Below are positions 1 to 7,352 of a stretch of 42,269 bases of DNA, one piece after another. The notes beneath the pieces are model-generated. The model was not told the DNA's origin, ran no database searches, and saw nothing but the letters and a program-made list of their open reading frames with translations. The position numbers and the translations under genes were made by a program. Origin of the DNA: Cryobacterium sp. (GTDB lineage: Bacteria > Actinomycetota > Actinomycetes > Actinomycetales > Microbacteriaceae); contig NZ_JAJAYI010000015.1 of the NCBI RefSeq assembly GCF_026786305.1, forward strand, positions 1-42,269, given 5' to 3'. Numbering within the stretch: position 1 is the stretch's first letter; every line of letters begins with the position of its first letter.

Positions 1-303
1 CGTCCACTCCTGCTCCGAGGTCAGACTGCCATTGGGGTGGGCGCAGATCTCTGCCAATGACGCGCCCGTTCCAGCCCGGCCGCCAGCCCTACCGGACTCG
101 CCCGATCCGCCACCAGAGCTCCTGTTATAACCGGCCGATAGGTCGACGCCCGGGCCAATAACATCAGCCCGTGGTGGGCAAACGAAAAGTGCACCTTCCA
201 ATCCGACACACGATTCTGCTTCGATGCCAGCAGTGGCGCTTTGCGTTGGAAAAGGTAGGGCCGCTAAGAGCGCCACGATCAGCAGAAGTTCGAACCGGAC
301 CAT
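1..303 (-). CDS. Secreted hypothetical protein, N-terminal part (runs off left edge)
   Basis: An open frame of 101 codons with no stop reaches the left edge. It starts at ATG 303 and reads MVRFELLLIVALLAALPFPT and onward, a classic Sec signal peptide with likely cleavage after the Ala-Thr-Ala near residue 25. The mature part contains two Cys close together (SCVGLEGALFVCPP), then a Gly/Ser-rich stretch with Arg-Ala-Gly-Gly repeats, then a Cys near ICAHPNG. The start overlaps the end of the upstream lipoprotein gene by 25 bases in another frame, which suggests translational coupling and a shared envelope function. I do not recognise the family, and the C-terminus is outside the window. Confidence 0.6.
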   Translation of the reverse strand, partial: MVRFELLLIVALLAALPFPTQSATAGIEAESCVGLEGALFVCPPRADVIGPGVDLSAGYNRSSGGGSGESGRAGGRAGTGASLAEICAHPNGSLTSEQEWT

Positions 304-875
304 GAGTCTGATTTCTCTACGAGGAGTCGGTCGGAGGTGGAACCGCGGATCAAGGACACTTGAAGTGGGTAGCGATCAGGGCGGCCGGGCGGCACGACTG
401 TCCGACCGGTTCCGTCAACCACATCTGTGTCGGAGACATCCAGACAGACGTAGGCGACAACGGCACCCGATTCCAAGTCTGCGCTTTGGATAGTAAGTGA
501 GTCGAATGCGAGGTCGCCCACGAGGTGGAGCCCACCTGTCGACAACGTTTCGTAGACTCCGAGTTCCGATTCTCGAACTTTCCCTACTGCAAAATCTGAA
601 ATTCGCTGCGGGTCGACGCCCCCTTCATGGGCGATTTTGTTCGACATAGACTGGTATGCCCCGAATGCCGCCGTGGCGGCAGCCAGGGCCTCGTCGTTCG
701 ACGCGAAGACCGGGGGAGCCTGGGTGGGCGCGATGCTCGCCCTCGCGACTGGCGCCGACGTGGTGCTCGGGGCGGGGGTGGCCATGCATCCGCTGAGGGT
801 GCCGATCGCGATGGACAGTCCGAGAGCGCTGAGCACAACGGTGTGCACGGGGCGGCGACGCGACAGGTTTCGCAT
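279..875 (-). CDS. Putative lipoprotein, function unknown
   Basis: 198 residues. The N-terminus has three Arg, a hydrophobic core and a lipobox Leu-Ser-Gly-Cys ending at Cys30, so the protein is expected to be diacylated at Cys30 and anchored on the outer face of the membrane. An Ala/Pro/Thr/Ser linker (about 31-55) follows, then a compact domain with a run of beta-type segments (GLHLVGDLAFDSLTIQSADL) and a C-terminal Cys that may pair with the single Cys in AYVCLDVSD. No enzymatic motif is visible. The ATG at 875 lacks a strong Shine-Dalgarno. The gene lies downstream of the TetR gene on the same strand and overlaps the next secreted-protein gene by 25 bases, so the two envelope genes are probably co-expressed. 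Confidence 0.7.
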   Translation of the reverse strand: MRNLSRRRPVHTVVLSALGLSIAIGTLSGCMATPAPSTTSAPVARASIAPTQAPPVFASNDEALAAATAAFGAYQSMSNKIAHEGGVDPQRISDFAVGKVRESELGVYETLSTGGLHLVGDLAFDSLTIQSADLESGAVVAYVCLDVSDTDVVDGTGRTVVPPGRPDRYPLQVSLIRGSTSDRLLVEKSDSWSGSNFC

Positions 876-961
876 GGGGTCACAGTAGACCGGATTGCTC
901 CAATCCTGTTTAAGTTTTCCACAGGCTGGCGTCGAGGCTCAAATCACGGTAGGAACCCGCC

Positions 962-1597
962 CTATCGCAGCGTGCCAACGAGGATTGCCTCGATCATATG
1001 GGCCTGTACCGTGCTCGTGAAGTAGTCCGGGTCGAGGAGGCCCTCGAGTGCCATGATGTTGGTCGCCGACATGATGAGGGGGGCGAGTACGTCCACGCGA
1101 TGGGCGACCGGGTCGATGCCGAATTGGTCGGCGCGTTCCAGGAACACCGCACCGAGAGCGAGCCGCACGCTCTGCCGGCTCTCCCGATAGAGATCAGCGG
1201 CCTGGGGGTTGCGGGCGGCGTGCACGGCCAACTCCATGAGCAGCAGATGCCAGGGGCCGTCGTCGATCAGGGTCTCGGCCAGGCGGCGGGCGATGCGGGC
1301 GAGTGCGGCGTCGTCGAGTCGCACTTCGTCGCCGAGAATGGTCGCGAGCCGCCCGCTGAGCAGGGTTGCCAGTCGCTCATTCAGAATGGACCCGAATAGG
1401 TCTTGCTTCGACCCGAAGTTGGAGTACACCGCGCCCTTGGTGTACCCGGCCCGGGTTGCCACGTCGTCGAGTTTGGTACCGAGGTAGCCCGATTCGAAGA
1501 ACTGGTCGGTCGCCGCCCGGAGAATGTCAGCTCGCACGTCGGTGCGCAGGGGACGCTTACGGGGGGTGGGCAGCGTGGTGTTGGGCTTCTCAACCAT
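962..1597 (-). CDS. TetR/AcrR family transcriptional regulator
   Basis: 211 residues, normal for the family. Residues about 18-65 form the TetR helix-turn-helix domain: RADILRAATDQFFESGYLGT, then KLDDVATRAGYTKGAVYSNF, which is the recognition-helix signature (G-x-VYSNFGSK). The remaining two thirds is the variable ligand-binding and dimer domain. The ATG at 1597 has a GGAGG six bases upstream. The gene is divergent from the ABC ATPase/YhgE pair, and a short palindrome lies between them, so it most likely represses that pair and itself. The effector cannot be read from the sequence. Confidence 0.9.
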   Translation of the reverse strand: MVEKPNTTLPTPRKRPLRTDVRADILRAATDQFFESGYLGTKLDDVATRAGYTKGAVYSNFGSKQDLFGSILNERLATLLSGRLATILGDEVRLDDAALARIARRLAETLIDDGPWHLLLMELAVHAARNPQAADLYRESRQSVRLALGAVFLERADQFGIDPVAHRVDVLAPLIMSATNIMALEGLLDPDYFTSTVQAHMIEAILVGTLR

Positions 1598-1625
1598 GAG
1601 TGCCTCCGATTGCAGTTGACAAGTG

Positions 1626-1640
1626 AATACTTTGGGTATT
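1626..1640. promoter_or_regulatory. Candidate TetR operator (palindrome) in the divergent promoter region
   Basis: AATAC-N5-GTATT is a perfect inverted repeat, 28 bases upstream of the tetR-type ATG and 72 bases upstream of the ABC ATPase start. Related half-sites (GGATACT, GGTACT, AAATACT) follow down to about 1665 at close spacing. TetR proteins usually bind such sites between divergent genes. This assignment is inferred from position and symmetry only. Confidence 0.4.
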
Positions 1641-1712
1641 GGATACTCTCGGTACTGAAAATACTACGGCGGCATCGTGCCCCGCACAACCCAGCGTTGG
1701 ATGGAAATCTGC

Positions 1713-2555
1713 ATGACCCTCGACTCCGCCTTGGTCCCCACTGTCAACTCGACGCAAGACTCCAGCGACCCCGCCATCCAGACACGCAACTTCAGTATCC
1801 GCAAGGGTCGCCAAACCGTGATTGGTGCCCTGTCCCTCGATATTCCGGTTGGTGCGCTCTTCGTCGTATCGGGTCGGTTCGCCTCGGGCAAGACGGCGCT
1901 CCTCCTCGCGCTGGCCGGGCGCCTGCGTGGCTTCTCCGGAACGGCGACCGTGTTCGGGCATTCGCTTCGCAGTGGGGGCGGGCAGGTGCGGCACGTGTCG
2001 GCTCTCGCCGAAACACCGATCGTGAACCGTCTGGACGACGACCTCACCGTCGAGCGCCAGATCGCGGCCGCCCTCGTGCTGCGCCAGCCGTGGTGGAAAC
2101 CGCTGGTCACCCACAAAGCGGTGGCACTTTGCCTCGTGCGGGTGAATGCGCTGCTTCGCGAGGTCGACGCTCGTGCCGGTGACCTGCTGGGTAAGCGCGC
2201 CGCCGGACTGCCGCGATTGATCGGCACCGATCGCATCGTCTGCCTGCAACCGCTCGATCGGGCGGTGCTCGGGGTGGTCGTGGCCCTGATTGGTCGGCCT
2301 CGCCTGCTGATCGTCGACGACGTAGACACCCTGCGCGACACGGATGACCGCACTCGCGCCTGGGCCGCTCTGCTCACCCTGCGTATAGCCGGCTGGCACG
2401 ATCTCACGATCGCGGCGAGCGGGCAGGATCCGAAGGAGCTGTTCGAGATTCTCGAACGGATCGACGACGTGCAGCCGGCGCCGGCCCGCCCGGTCTGCCT
2501 GCTCGACCTGGATTCTGCCGAACGAACCCTCACCGCTCTCACCCGGAAGGCCTAG
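1713..2555 (+). CDS. ABC transporter ATP-binding-like protein, degenerate, paired with YhgE/Pip protein
   Basis: 280 residues from ATG 1713. A GTG at 1677 and an ATG at 1701 are possible in frame, but only 1713 has a GGA-rich stretch at suitable distance. The Walker A motif is clear (SGRFASGKTALL), and so is a Walker B-like strand (RPRLLIVDDVD). The usual LSGGQ signature is not visible before Walker B, where the sequence reads LPRLIGTDRIVCLQPLDRAV. The residue normally Glu after Walker B is Asp. The protein may therefore bind nucleotide but hydrolyse it poorly. The stop is three bases before the YhgE-type gene, so the two form an operon. Such ATPases are often found beside YhgE-type membrane proteins in Actinobacteria. 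Substrate unknown. Confidence 0.75.
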   Translation: MTLDSALVPTVNSTQDSSDPAIQTRNFSIRKGRQTVIGALSLDIPVGALFVVSGRFASGKTALLLALAGRLRGFSGTATVFGHSLRSGGGQVRHVSALAETPIVNRLDDDLTVERQIAAALVLRQPWWKPLVTHKAVALCLVRVNALLREVDARAGDLLGKRAAGLPRLIGTDRIVCLQPLDRAVLGVVVALIGRPRLLIVDDVDTLRDTDDRTRAWAALLTLRIAGWHDLTIAASGQDPKELFEILERIDDVQPAPARPVCLLDLDSAERTLTALTRKA

Positions 2556-2558
2556 ACC

Positions 2559-4667
2559 GTGGTCCAGAAATTTGCTCGACCCCGTTTGTTCTCGCTGCCC
2601 AGCATCGAGTTGTCCCGGTTTCGGTCGTCCCGATTGGCCATTCTGGCGCTCATCATGATTGCCGCCGTCCCCGCCATCTACGGCGGCGTCTACCTCTCGG
2701 CCAACTGGAACACGAGCGGCAATATCGGCAAACTCCACGCCGTCATCGTCAACAACGACGTGGCCCAGGTCGTGACCGGCACGGACGGCACCGCGCAGAC
2801 CATCGACGCCGGCGCCGCACTCGTCGACTCTCTCGTGGGCAGCGACAGCGCCGGATTCACCTGGAGCAGCGCCACGGACGAAACGGATTCCCGCAGCTCG
2901 CTCGTCGACAACGAGAACTTCGCCGTGCTCGTCGTTCCCGCCGACTTCTCGAGCGCCCTGGCCTCGACGGCCACGAACCCGGACGCCGCCTCCGCGAGCG
3001 CCATCGCAGCATCCGTTTTCGCCCCAAAACAGGCTCGACTGCACGTCTACACCGACGACGCCTCGAATTTCATCGTCGGCCAGGTCACGAAATCGGTTAC
3101 CGCCGCGATTCGCGCCGAGCTCACGACCTCCATCTCCGAGACCTACCTCGACAACGTGTACCTGGGCTTCACGAGCCTGCACGACAATCTCAAGCAGGCC
3201 GCCGACGGCGCGGTAACGCTGAGCGACGGCGCCAGCAGCGCGAGCGACGGGTCGGCAGAACTCGTCATCGGGCTCGGCACCCTCTCCACCGGCGCCGCCA
3301 CTCTTGCGAGCGGGGTTTCCCAAGTGGATGCCGGCAGCCACACTCTCGCCACCGGCGCGAGCACGCTCGCCACCGGTTCGTCGAGTGTCGCGAGCGGTGC
3401 CGCCCGGGTCCAGGCCGGTTCCGCGAGTCTCGCGAGCGGTGCGGCCACCGTCGACGCGAGCGTGACCACCCTGCCGACGGCGACCGCCCAGCTCGCCGAG
3501 GGAACCCGCACCGTCTCCAGTACCCTCACGACGATCGCCGCCCTCATGGTGGCGCACCCCGACTGGACTGTGACGCAGCTGAACATGGCCCTCGCCACCG
3601 GCGGCGAATCGATCGCGGCCCTCGCGGATGGCGCCGCGAGAGTCGCGGCCGGAGCGAACACCCTCAACCAGAGCGCGACGCCGCTCGTCACCGGCATCGG
3701 CGCGCTCGCCGACGGTGCGGCCACCCTCGCCACGGGGGCGTCGAGCGTCTCGTCCGGAGCTCAATCCGTCTCGGCGGGTGCTGCGACGCTCGCGTCCGGC
3801 GCCGCCTCGCTCGCAACCGGGGCCGACAGCGCGGCCGCCGGTGCCACAACCCTGGCGTTCGGCGCCACGACGGCCAGCACCGGCGCGCGCACCCTCGCCG
3901 ATGGTCTCGGCCAACTTGCCACCGGTGCCGAGACGCTGAGCACTTCCCTGCAGTCGGGCGTCACAAAGGTGCCGCGCTACACCGCTGCCCAGGCGAGCGA
4001 CCTCGCCGCGGTCACCGCCGAACCCGTTGCGGCCGAGCACGTACGGGAGCACGCCGTCGGGTTCTACGGGGAGGGCATCGCGGCCTACTTCATTCCGCTC
4101 GCCCTCTGGGTCGGTGGAATCGGCATGTACTTTCTGTTCCGCCCGCTGTCACCGCAGGCTGTCGCATCCACTGCCCGGCCGGTGCGCGTGGCCCTGACCG
4201 GCCTCGCCCCCGGACTGCTGTTCGGCCTGTTGCAGGCCGGGCTGCTGCTCGCGGTGCTGCACTTTCTGGTGGGGCTCGAAGCGGCCAACTTTGCGGCCCT
4301 CGCGGCCTTCACGGTCATCGTCGCGCTCGTCTTCACCGCCATTCACCACAGCCTGATCGCCCTGCTCGGCGGTCGCGGTCGCCTGGTGGCCCTGCTGCTG
4401 CTCATTGTGCAGCTGGCCTCGGCCGGAGGCACCTACCCGGTTCAGACGTCGCCGGGCTTCTTCCAGTGGATCAGCCCGGCCCTGCCGATGACCTACGCGG
4501 TCGATGGCGTACGGCGGCTCGTCGCTGAGGGGTGGACGAGCGCCATCGTGGTTGACGTTCTTGCCCTGCTTGCCTTCGGAATCGGCGCGTTCACGGTCTC
4601 GGTTTTCGCCAGTCGCTCCATGAAAATCTGGTCGATCGCCAAGCTGCACCCATCCCTGAAGATCTGA
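2559..4667 (+). CDS. YhgE/Pip family membrane protein with Ala/Gly-rich repeat stalk
   Basis: 702 residues. One N-terminal membrane helix (about residues 22-47, LAILALIMIAAVPAIYGGVY) leads into the NW motif region typical of YhgE/Pip. The extracytoplasmic part carries a long series of degenerate repeats of the form Leu-Ala-x-Gly-Ala (about 215-465), such as TLATGASTLATGSSSVASGA, expected to form an extended coiled stalk. Five or six membrane helices follow (about 505-690) as an ABC-2-like permease domain. The family includes the phage infection protein Pip of Lactococcus, B. subtilis YhgE and relatives of EsaA. Here it follows the ABC-like ATPase by three bases and is probably controlled by the divergent TetR. 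Role: probably export or an envelope-stress function, substrate unknown. The start is GTG 2559. Confidence 0.85.
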   Translation: MVQKFARPRLFSLPSIELSRFRSSRLAILALIMIAAVPAIYGGVYLSANWNTSGNIGKLHAVIVNNDVAQVVTGTDGTAQTIDAGAALVDSLVGSDSAGFTWSSATDETDSRSSLVDNENFAVLVVPADFSSALASTATNPDAASASAIAASVFAPKQARLHVYTDDASNFIVGQVTKSVTAAIRAELTTSISETYLDNVYLGFTSLHDNLKQAADGAVTLSDGASSASDGSAELVIGLGTLSTGAATLASGVSQVDAGSHTLATGASTLATGSSSVASGAARVQAGSASLASGAATVDASVTTLPTATAQLAEGTRTVSSTLTTIAALMVAHPDWTVTQLNMALATGGESIAALADGAARVAAGANTLNQSATPLVTGIGALADGAATLATGASSVSSGAQSVSAGAATLASGAASLATGADSAAAGATTLAFGATTASTGARTLADGLGQLATGAETLSTSLQSGVTKVPRYTAAQASDLAAVTAEPVAAEHVREHAVGFYGEGIAAYFIPLALWVGGIGMYFLFRPLSPQAVASTARPVRVALTGLAPGLLFGLLQAGLLLAVLHFLVGLEAANFAALAAFTVIVALVFTAIHHSLIALLGGRGRLVALLLLIVQLASAGGTYPVQTSPGFFQWISPALPMTYAVDGVRRLVAEGWTSAIVVDVLALLAFGIGAFTVSVFASRSMKIWSIAKLHPSLKI

Positions 4668-4982
4668 CGCCTATGAGTCGTGCTCCGTCAGTCGTGTCGA
4701 GTTGACCGGCCCGGGCCCGCAGCGCAACGATGTGGTGGCGGTTTCCGACCTCGTCGATGGCGTCGCCGGCTTGAGAAAGATGAATTCCTCTTCAATGCCG
4801 AACATTCACATTCATAACCTCCAGCCCTTAGCGGATAGTACTTAGAAACCGGTATCAAGCCGATACATTTTCGTTACGGTCAGCCGATTACATGAGCGCC
4901 CGCACATGACTAACATGACACTCATTACGAACCGATGTGCAGGCGTGGGCGCTGGCACTGATGGACTCAGTTGGGGGTAAAC
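4668..4982. other. Intergenic region, promoter of the penicillin-binding protein gene
   Basis: About 315 bases without a convincing gene. The middle (4780-4930) is more AT-rich than its surroundings and probably holds the promoter of the downstream gene. A small perfect inverted repeat GTATC-AAGCC-GATAC is at 4852-4866. I cannot assign a -35/-10 pair with confidence, and see no clear intrinsic terminator after the YhgE-type gene. Confidence 0.4.
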
Positions 4983-7343
4983 GTGGTGCAGGTAACCGAG
5001 GTTCCAACCGGCGCGGCCCAATCAGTGCGGCGCACCTTTCACGGCGCTCTCGGCGGGCTGCTCGGTTTTGTCACCATGAGCGCGGTGGCCGGCGTTCTCG
5101 TGACCGTGTCGGTGACCCCGGTTGTGGCGCTCTCGGGCATAGCCACCACCAACACGATCTCGGTGTTCGAGAATCTGCCGGGCTACGTCAATATCGAGCC
5201 TCTGTCGCAGAAGAGCGATATCTTCGCCACTCGCAGTGACGGAACCTTCGAATTGCTCGCCTCGTTCTACGATCAAAACCGCATCGAGGTGGGCTGGGAT
5301 GCGATCAGCCCGTTCGCGAAGGATGCGGCGGTGTCGGGAGAAGATCCGCGGTTCTACGAGCACGGCGGGATCGATTTGCAGGGCACTCTGCGGGCCACGG
5401 CGACGACCGTGGCCGGCGGAAACACCCAGGGTGGGTCATCCATCACACAGCAATACGTGAAGAACGTGCTCGTGCAGAAGTGCGAGCTGCTCACCGACAC
5501 GAGCGCGCACGACGCCTGCTACAACGCGGCGACCGAAACCACGCCCGACCGCAAACTCAAGGAAATGCGGCTCGCCATCGGGGTCGAGAAGAAGTACGGC
5601 AAGCGCGACATTTTGCAGCAATACTTCAATATCACGGGCTTCGGCGGCACCGTCTACGGTATCGAAGCCGCCGCCAACTATTACTTCAACACCACCGCCG
5701 CCAATCTCACCCTGCCGCAGGCGGCGAGCCTCGTCGCGATCGTGAACAACCCGGTCAAGTTTCAGCTCGACAGGCCCGCGAGCGAGACCAACGGGGCCGC
5801 CAACGGCTATGCCGCCAACAAGCAACGCCGCGACTACATTCTGCGCGAAATGCTGCGCTACAAAAAGATCACGCAGGCCGACTACGACGCCGCGGTGGCG
5901 GCACCGGTCGAACCCGTCATCACCGAACCGAGCACCGGCTGCCAGACCGCGATGGCCAACGCGTTCTTCTGCGACTATGTGACCAAGATTCTGCAGACCG
6001 ATGCCACCTTCGGCGCCGACGCCGCCACCCGCATGCTCAACTTTCGTCGCGGCGGCTACGACGTGTACACGACCCTCGACCTCGACGTGCAGAACGCAGC
6101 CGTGACCACCATCAACCAGCAGGTTCCCAAGGTCTACGCCGGCGGCGACGTGGGCGCGGTCATCACGAGCGTGCAGGTCGGCACCGGTCGGGTGCTCGCC
6201 ATGACGCAGAACAAGGACTACAGCCAAGACCCGACGGTGCAGGCAACCGGGGCCAACTACACCGGAATCAACTACGCCACCGACTATGCCGAGGGTGGGT
6301 CGAGTGGGTTTCAACCCGGATCGACCTACAAGGTCTTCACCCTGGCCGAGTGGCTCAAGGAAGGCCACTCGCTCAATGACCGCGTTGACTCCCGGCGCAA
6401 AGCCAACTGGGGCGCCTTTCAGGACAGCTGCCTCGGCCCCCAGAACTACGACAAGCAGAGCTGGAACCCGCGCAACGATGCCAACGAGTCCGGTGCCAAC
6501 TACACCGCGCTGCAATCCACCGTCGGCTCGATCAACACCGGCTTCATCGGAATGGCCAAGCGGCTCGACCTCTGCGGTATTCGCAGAACGGCGGAAGCGT
6601 TCGGCGTGCACCGGGCCAACGGTAACCCGCTCTCGCAGACCGCGGCATCCGTGATCGGAACCAATGAGATCGCGCCGCTCACCATGGCGGTCGCCTTCGC
6701 TGGCATCGCGAACAAGGGGGTAACCTGCTCGCCGATCGCCATCGACCGCATCGTCGGCCCGAGCGGGGTGGAGATTCCGGTGCCGCCGTCAGTCTGCACG
6801 CAGTCGGTCGATTCGACGGTGGCTGCCGGTATGGCTTACGCCATGCGCCGGGTGATGACGAGCGGAACCGGTCGGCAGTCCAACGTGAATACGGTGCCGT
6901 CGGTGCCGATGATCGGCAAAACCGGAACCACGGATGGTGCCAAAGACACCTGGATGAGTGGCGCGAGCACCAAGGTGGCCACGGTGGTCGCTGTGGTGAG
7001 CCTGACCGGAGTGCTCAGCCAGCGGCGGCAGTTCTTTGGGAGGGACCAGATTGCGACGGCACGTCACCGCATGTGGCCGGTTGTGATGTCGGTCGTCAAT
7101 GCCAAGTACGGCGGTGACGCCTTCGATGAACTTGCCCCCAAGTACATTCCGCCGCCGGTGGTCGTCGCCCCGCGGGTGACCCCGCCGGTCGCACCGCCGG
7201 TCGCACCGCCGGTGACTCCACCGGACGCACCGCCGGTGATTCCACCGGACGCACCGCCGGTGACTCCACCGGACGCACCGCCGGTGACTCCACCGGACGC
7301 TCCCGCGCCGCCCGACGCGGAGCCGGCACCGCCGGGCCAGTAG
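4983..7343 (+). CDS. Class A penicillin-binding protein (transglycosylase/transpeptidase)
   Basis: About 786 residues. It polymerises glycan strands and cross-links peptidoglycan outside the membrane. One membrane helix (about 27-55) is followed by a GT51 transglycosylase domain with the catalytic Glu120 in EDPRFYEHGG and the motifs GGSSITQQYVKN and KEMRLAIGVEKKYGKRDIL. The transpeptidase domain has S447-x-x-K450 (GSTYK), S516-I-N518 and K646-T-G-T-T. Around residues 160-175 an insert carries Cys residues that could form a disulfide. The last about 65 residues are a Pro-rich tail built on repeats. I chose GTG 4983 because GGGGG lies five bases upstream; TTG 4971 and GTG 4986 are alternatives. 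The gene is convergent with dnaE2, with seven bases between the stops. Confidence 0.92.
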   Translation: MVQVTEVPTGAAQSVRRTFHGALGGLLGFVTMSAVAGVLVTVSVTPVVALSGIATTNTISVFENLPGYVNIEPLSQKSDIFATRSDGTFELLASFYDQNRIEVGWDAISPFAKDAAVSGEDPRFYEHGGIDLQGTLRATATTVAGGNTQGGSSITQQYVKNVLVQKCELLTDTSAHDACYNAATETTPDRKLKEMRLAIGVEKKYGKRDILQQYFNITGFGGTVYGIEAAANYYFNTTAANLTLPQAASLVAIVNNPVKFQLDRPASETNGAANGYAANKQRRDYILREMLRYKKITQADYDAAVAAPVEPVITEPSTGCQTAMANAFFCDYVTKILQTDATFGADAATRMLNFRRGGYDVYTTLDLDVQNAAVTTINQQVPKVYAGGDVGAVITSVQVGTGRVLAMTQNKDYSQDPTVQATGANYTGINYATDYAEGGSSGFQPGSTYKVFTLAEWLKEGHSLNDRVDSRRKANWGAFQDSCLGPQNYDKQSWNPRNDANESGANYTALQSTVGSINTGFIGMAKRLDLCGIRRTAEAFGVHRANGNPLSQTAASVIGTNEIAPLTMAVAFAGIANKGVTCSPIAIDRIVGPSGVEIPVPPSVCTQSVDSTVAAGMAYAMRRVMTSGTGRQSNVNTVPSVPMIGKTGTTDGAKDTWMSGASTKVATVVAVVSLTGVLSQRRQFFGRDQIATARHRMWPVVMSVVNAKYGGDAFDELAPKYIPPPVVVAPRVTPPVAPPVAPPVTPPDAPPVIPPDAPPVTPPDAPPVTPPDAPAPPDAEPAPPGQ
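7203..7298 (+). repeat. 24-bp tandem repeat encoding a Pro-rich tail
   Basis: Four copies of a 24-bp unit (begins GCACCGCCGGTGA, ends CCACCGGAC) in frame, each encoding eight residues of the type APPVTPPD; the second copy has ATT instead of ACT. A half copy precedes at 7191. The tail probably spans or contacts the cell wall. Copy number is likely to vary between strains by slippage. Confidence 0.9.
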
Positions 7344-7352
7344 TGCCGGCTC
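7320..7352. terminator. Candidate bidirectional terminator hairpin between convergent genes
   Basis: GAGCCGGCAC (7320-7329) and GTGCCGGCTC (7343-7352) form a perfect 10-bp stem with a 13-base loop. The hairpin overlaps the stop codons of both the penicillin-binding protein and dnaE2 genes. No U-tract follows on either strand, so its terminator role is inferred from position and symmetry. Confidence 0.5.

Noticed and set aside
1590-4052. 820-codon open frame on the minus strand opposite the ATPase/YhgE genes
   Set aside because: Product is Gly/Arg-rich low complexity with no domain. It is the antisense shadow of the GC-rich repeat-containing YhgE gene.
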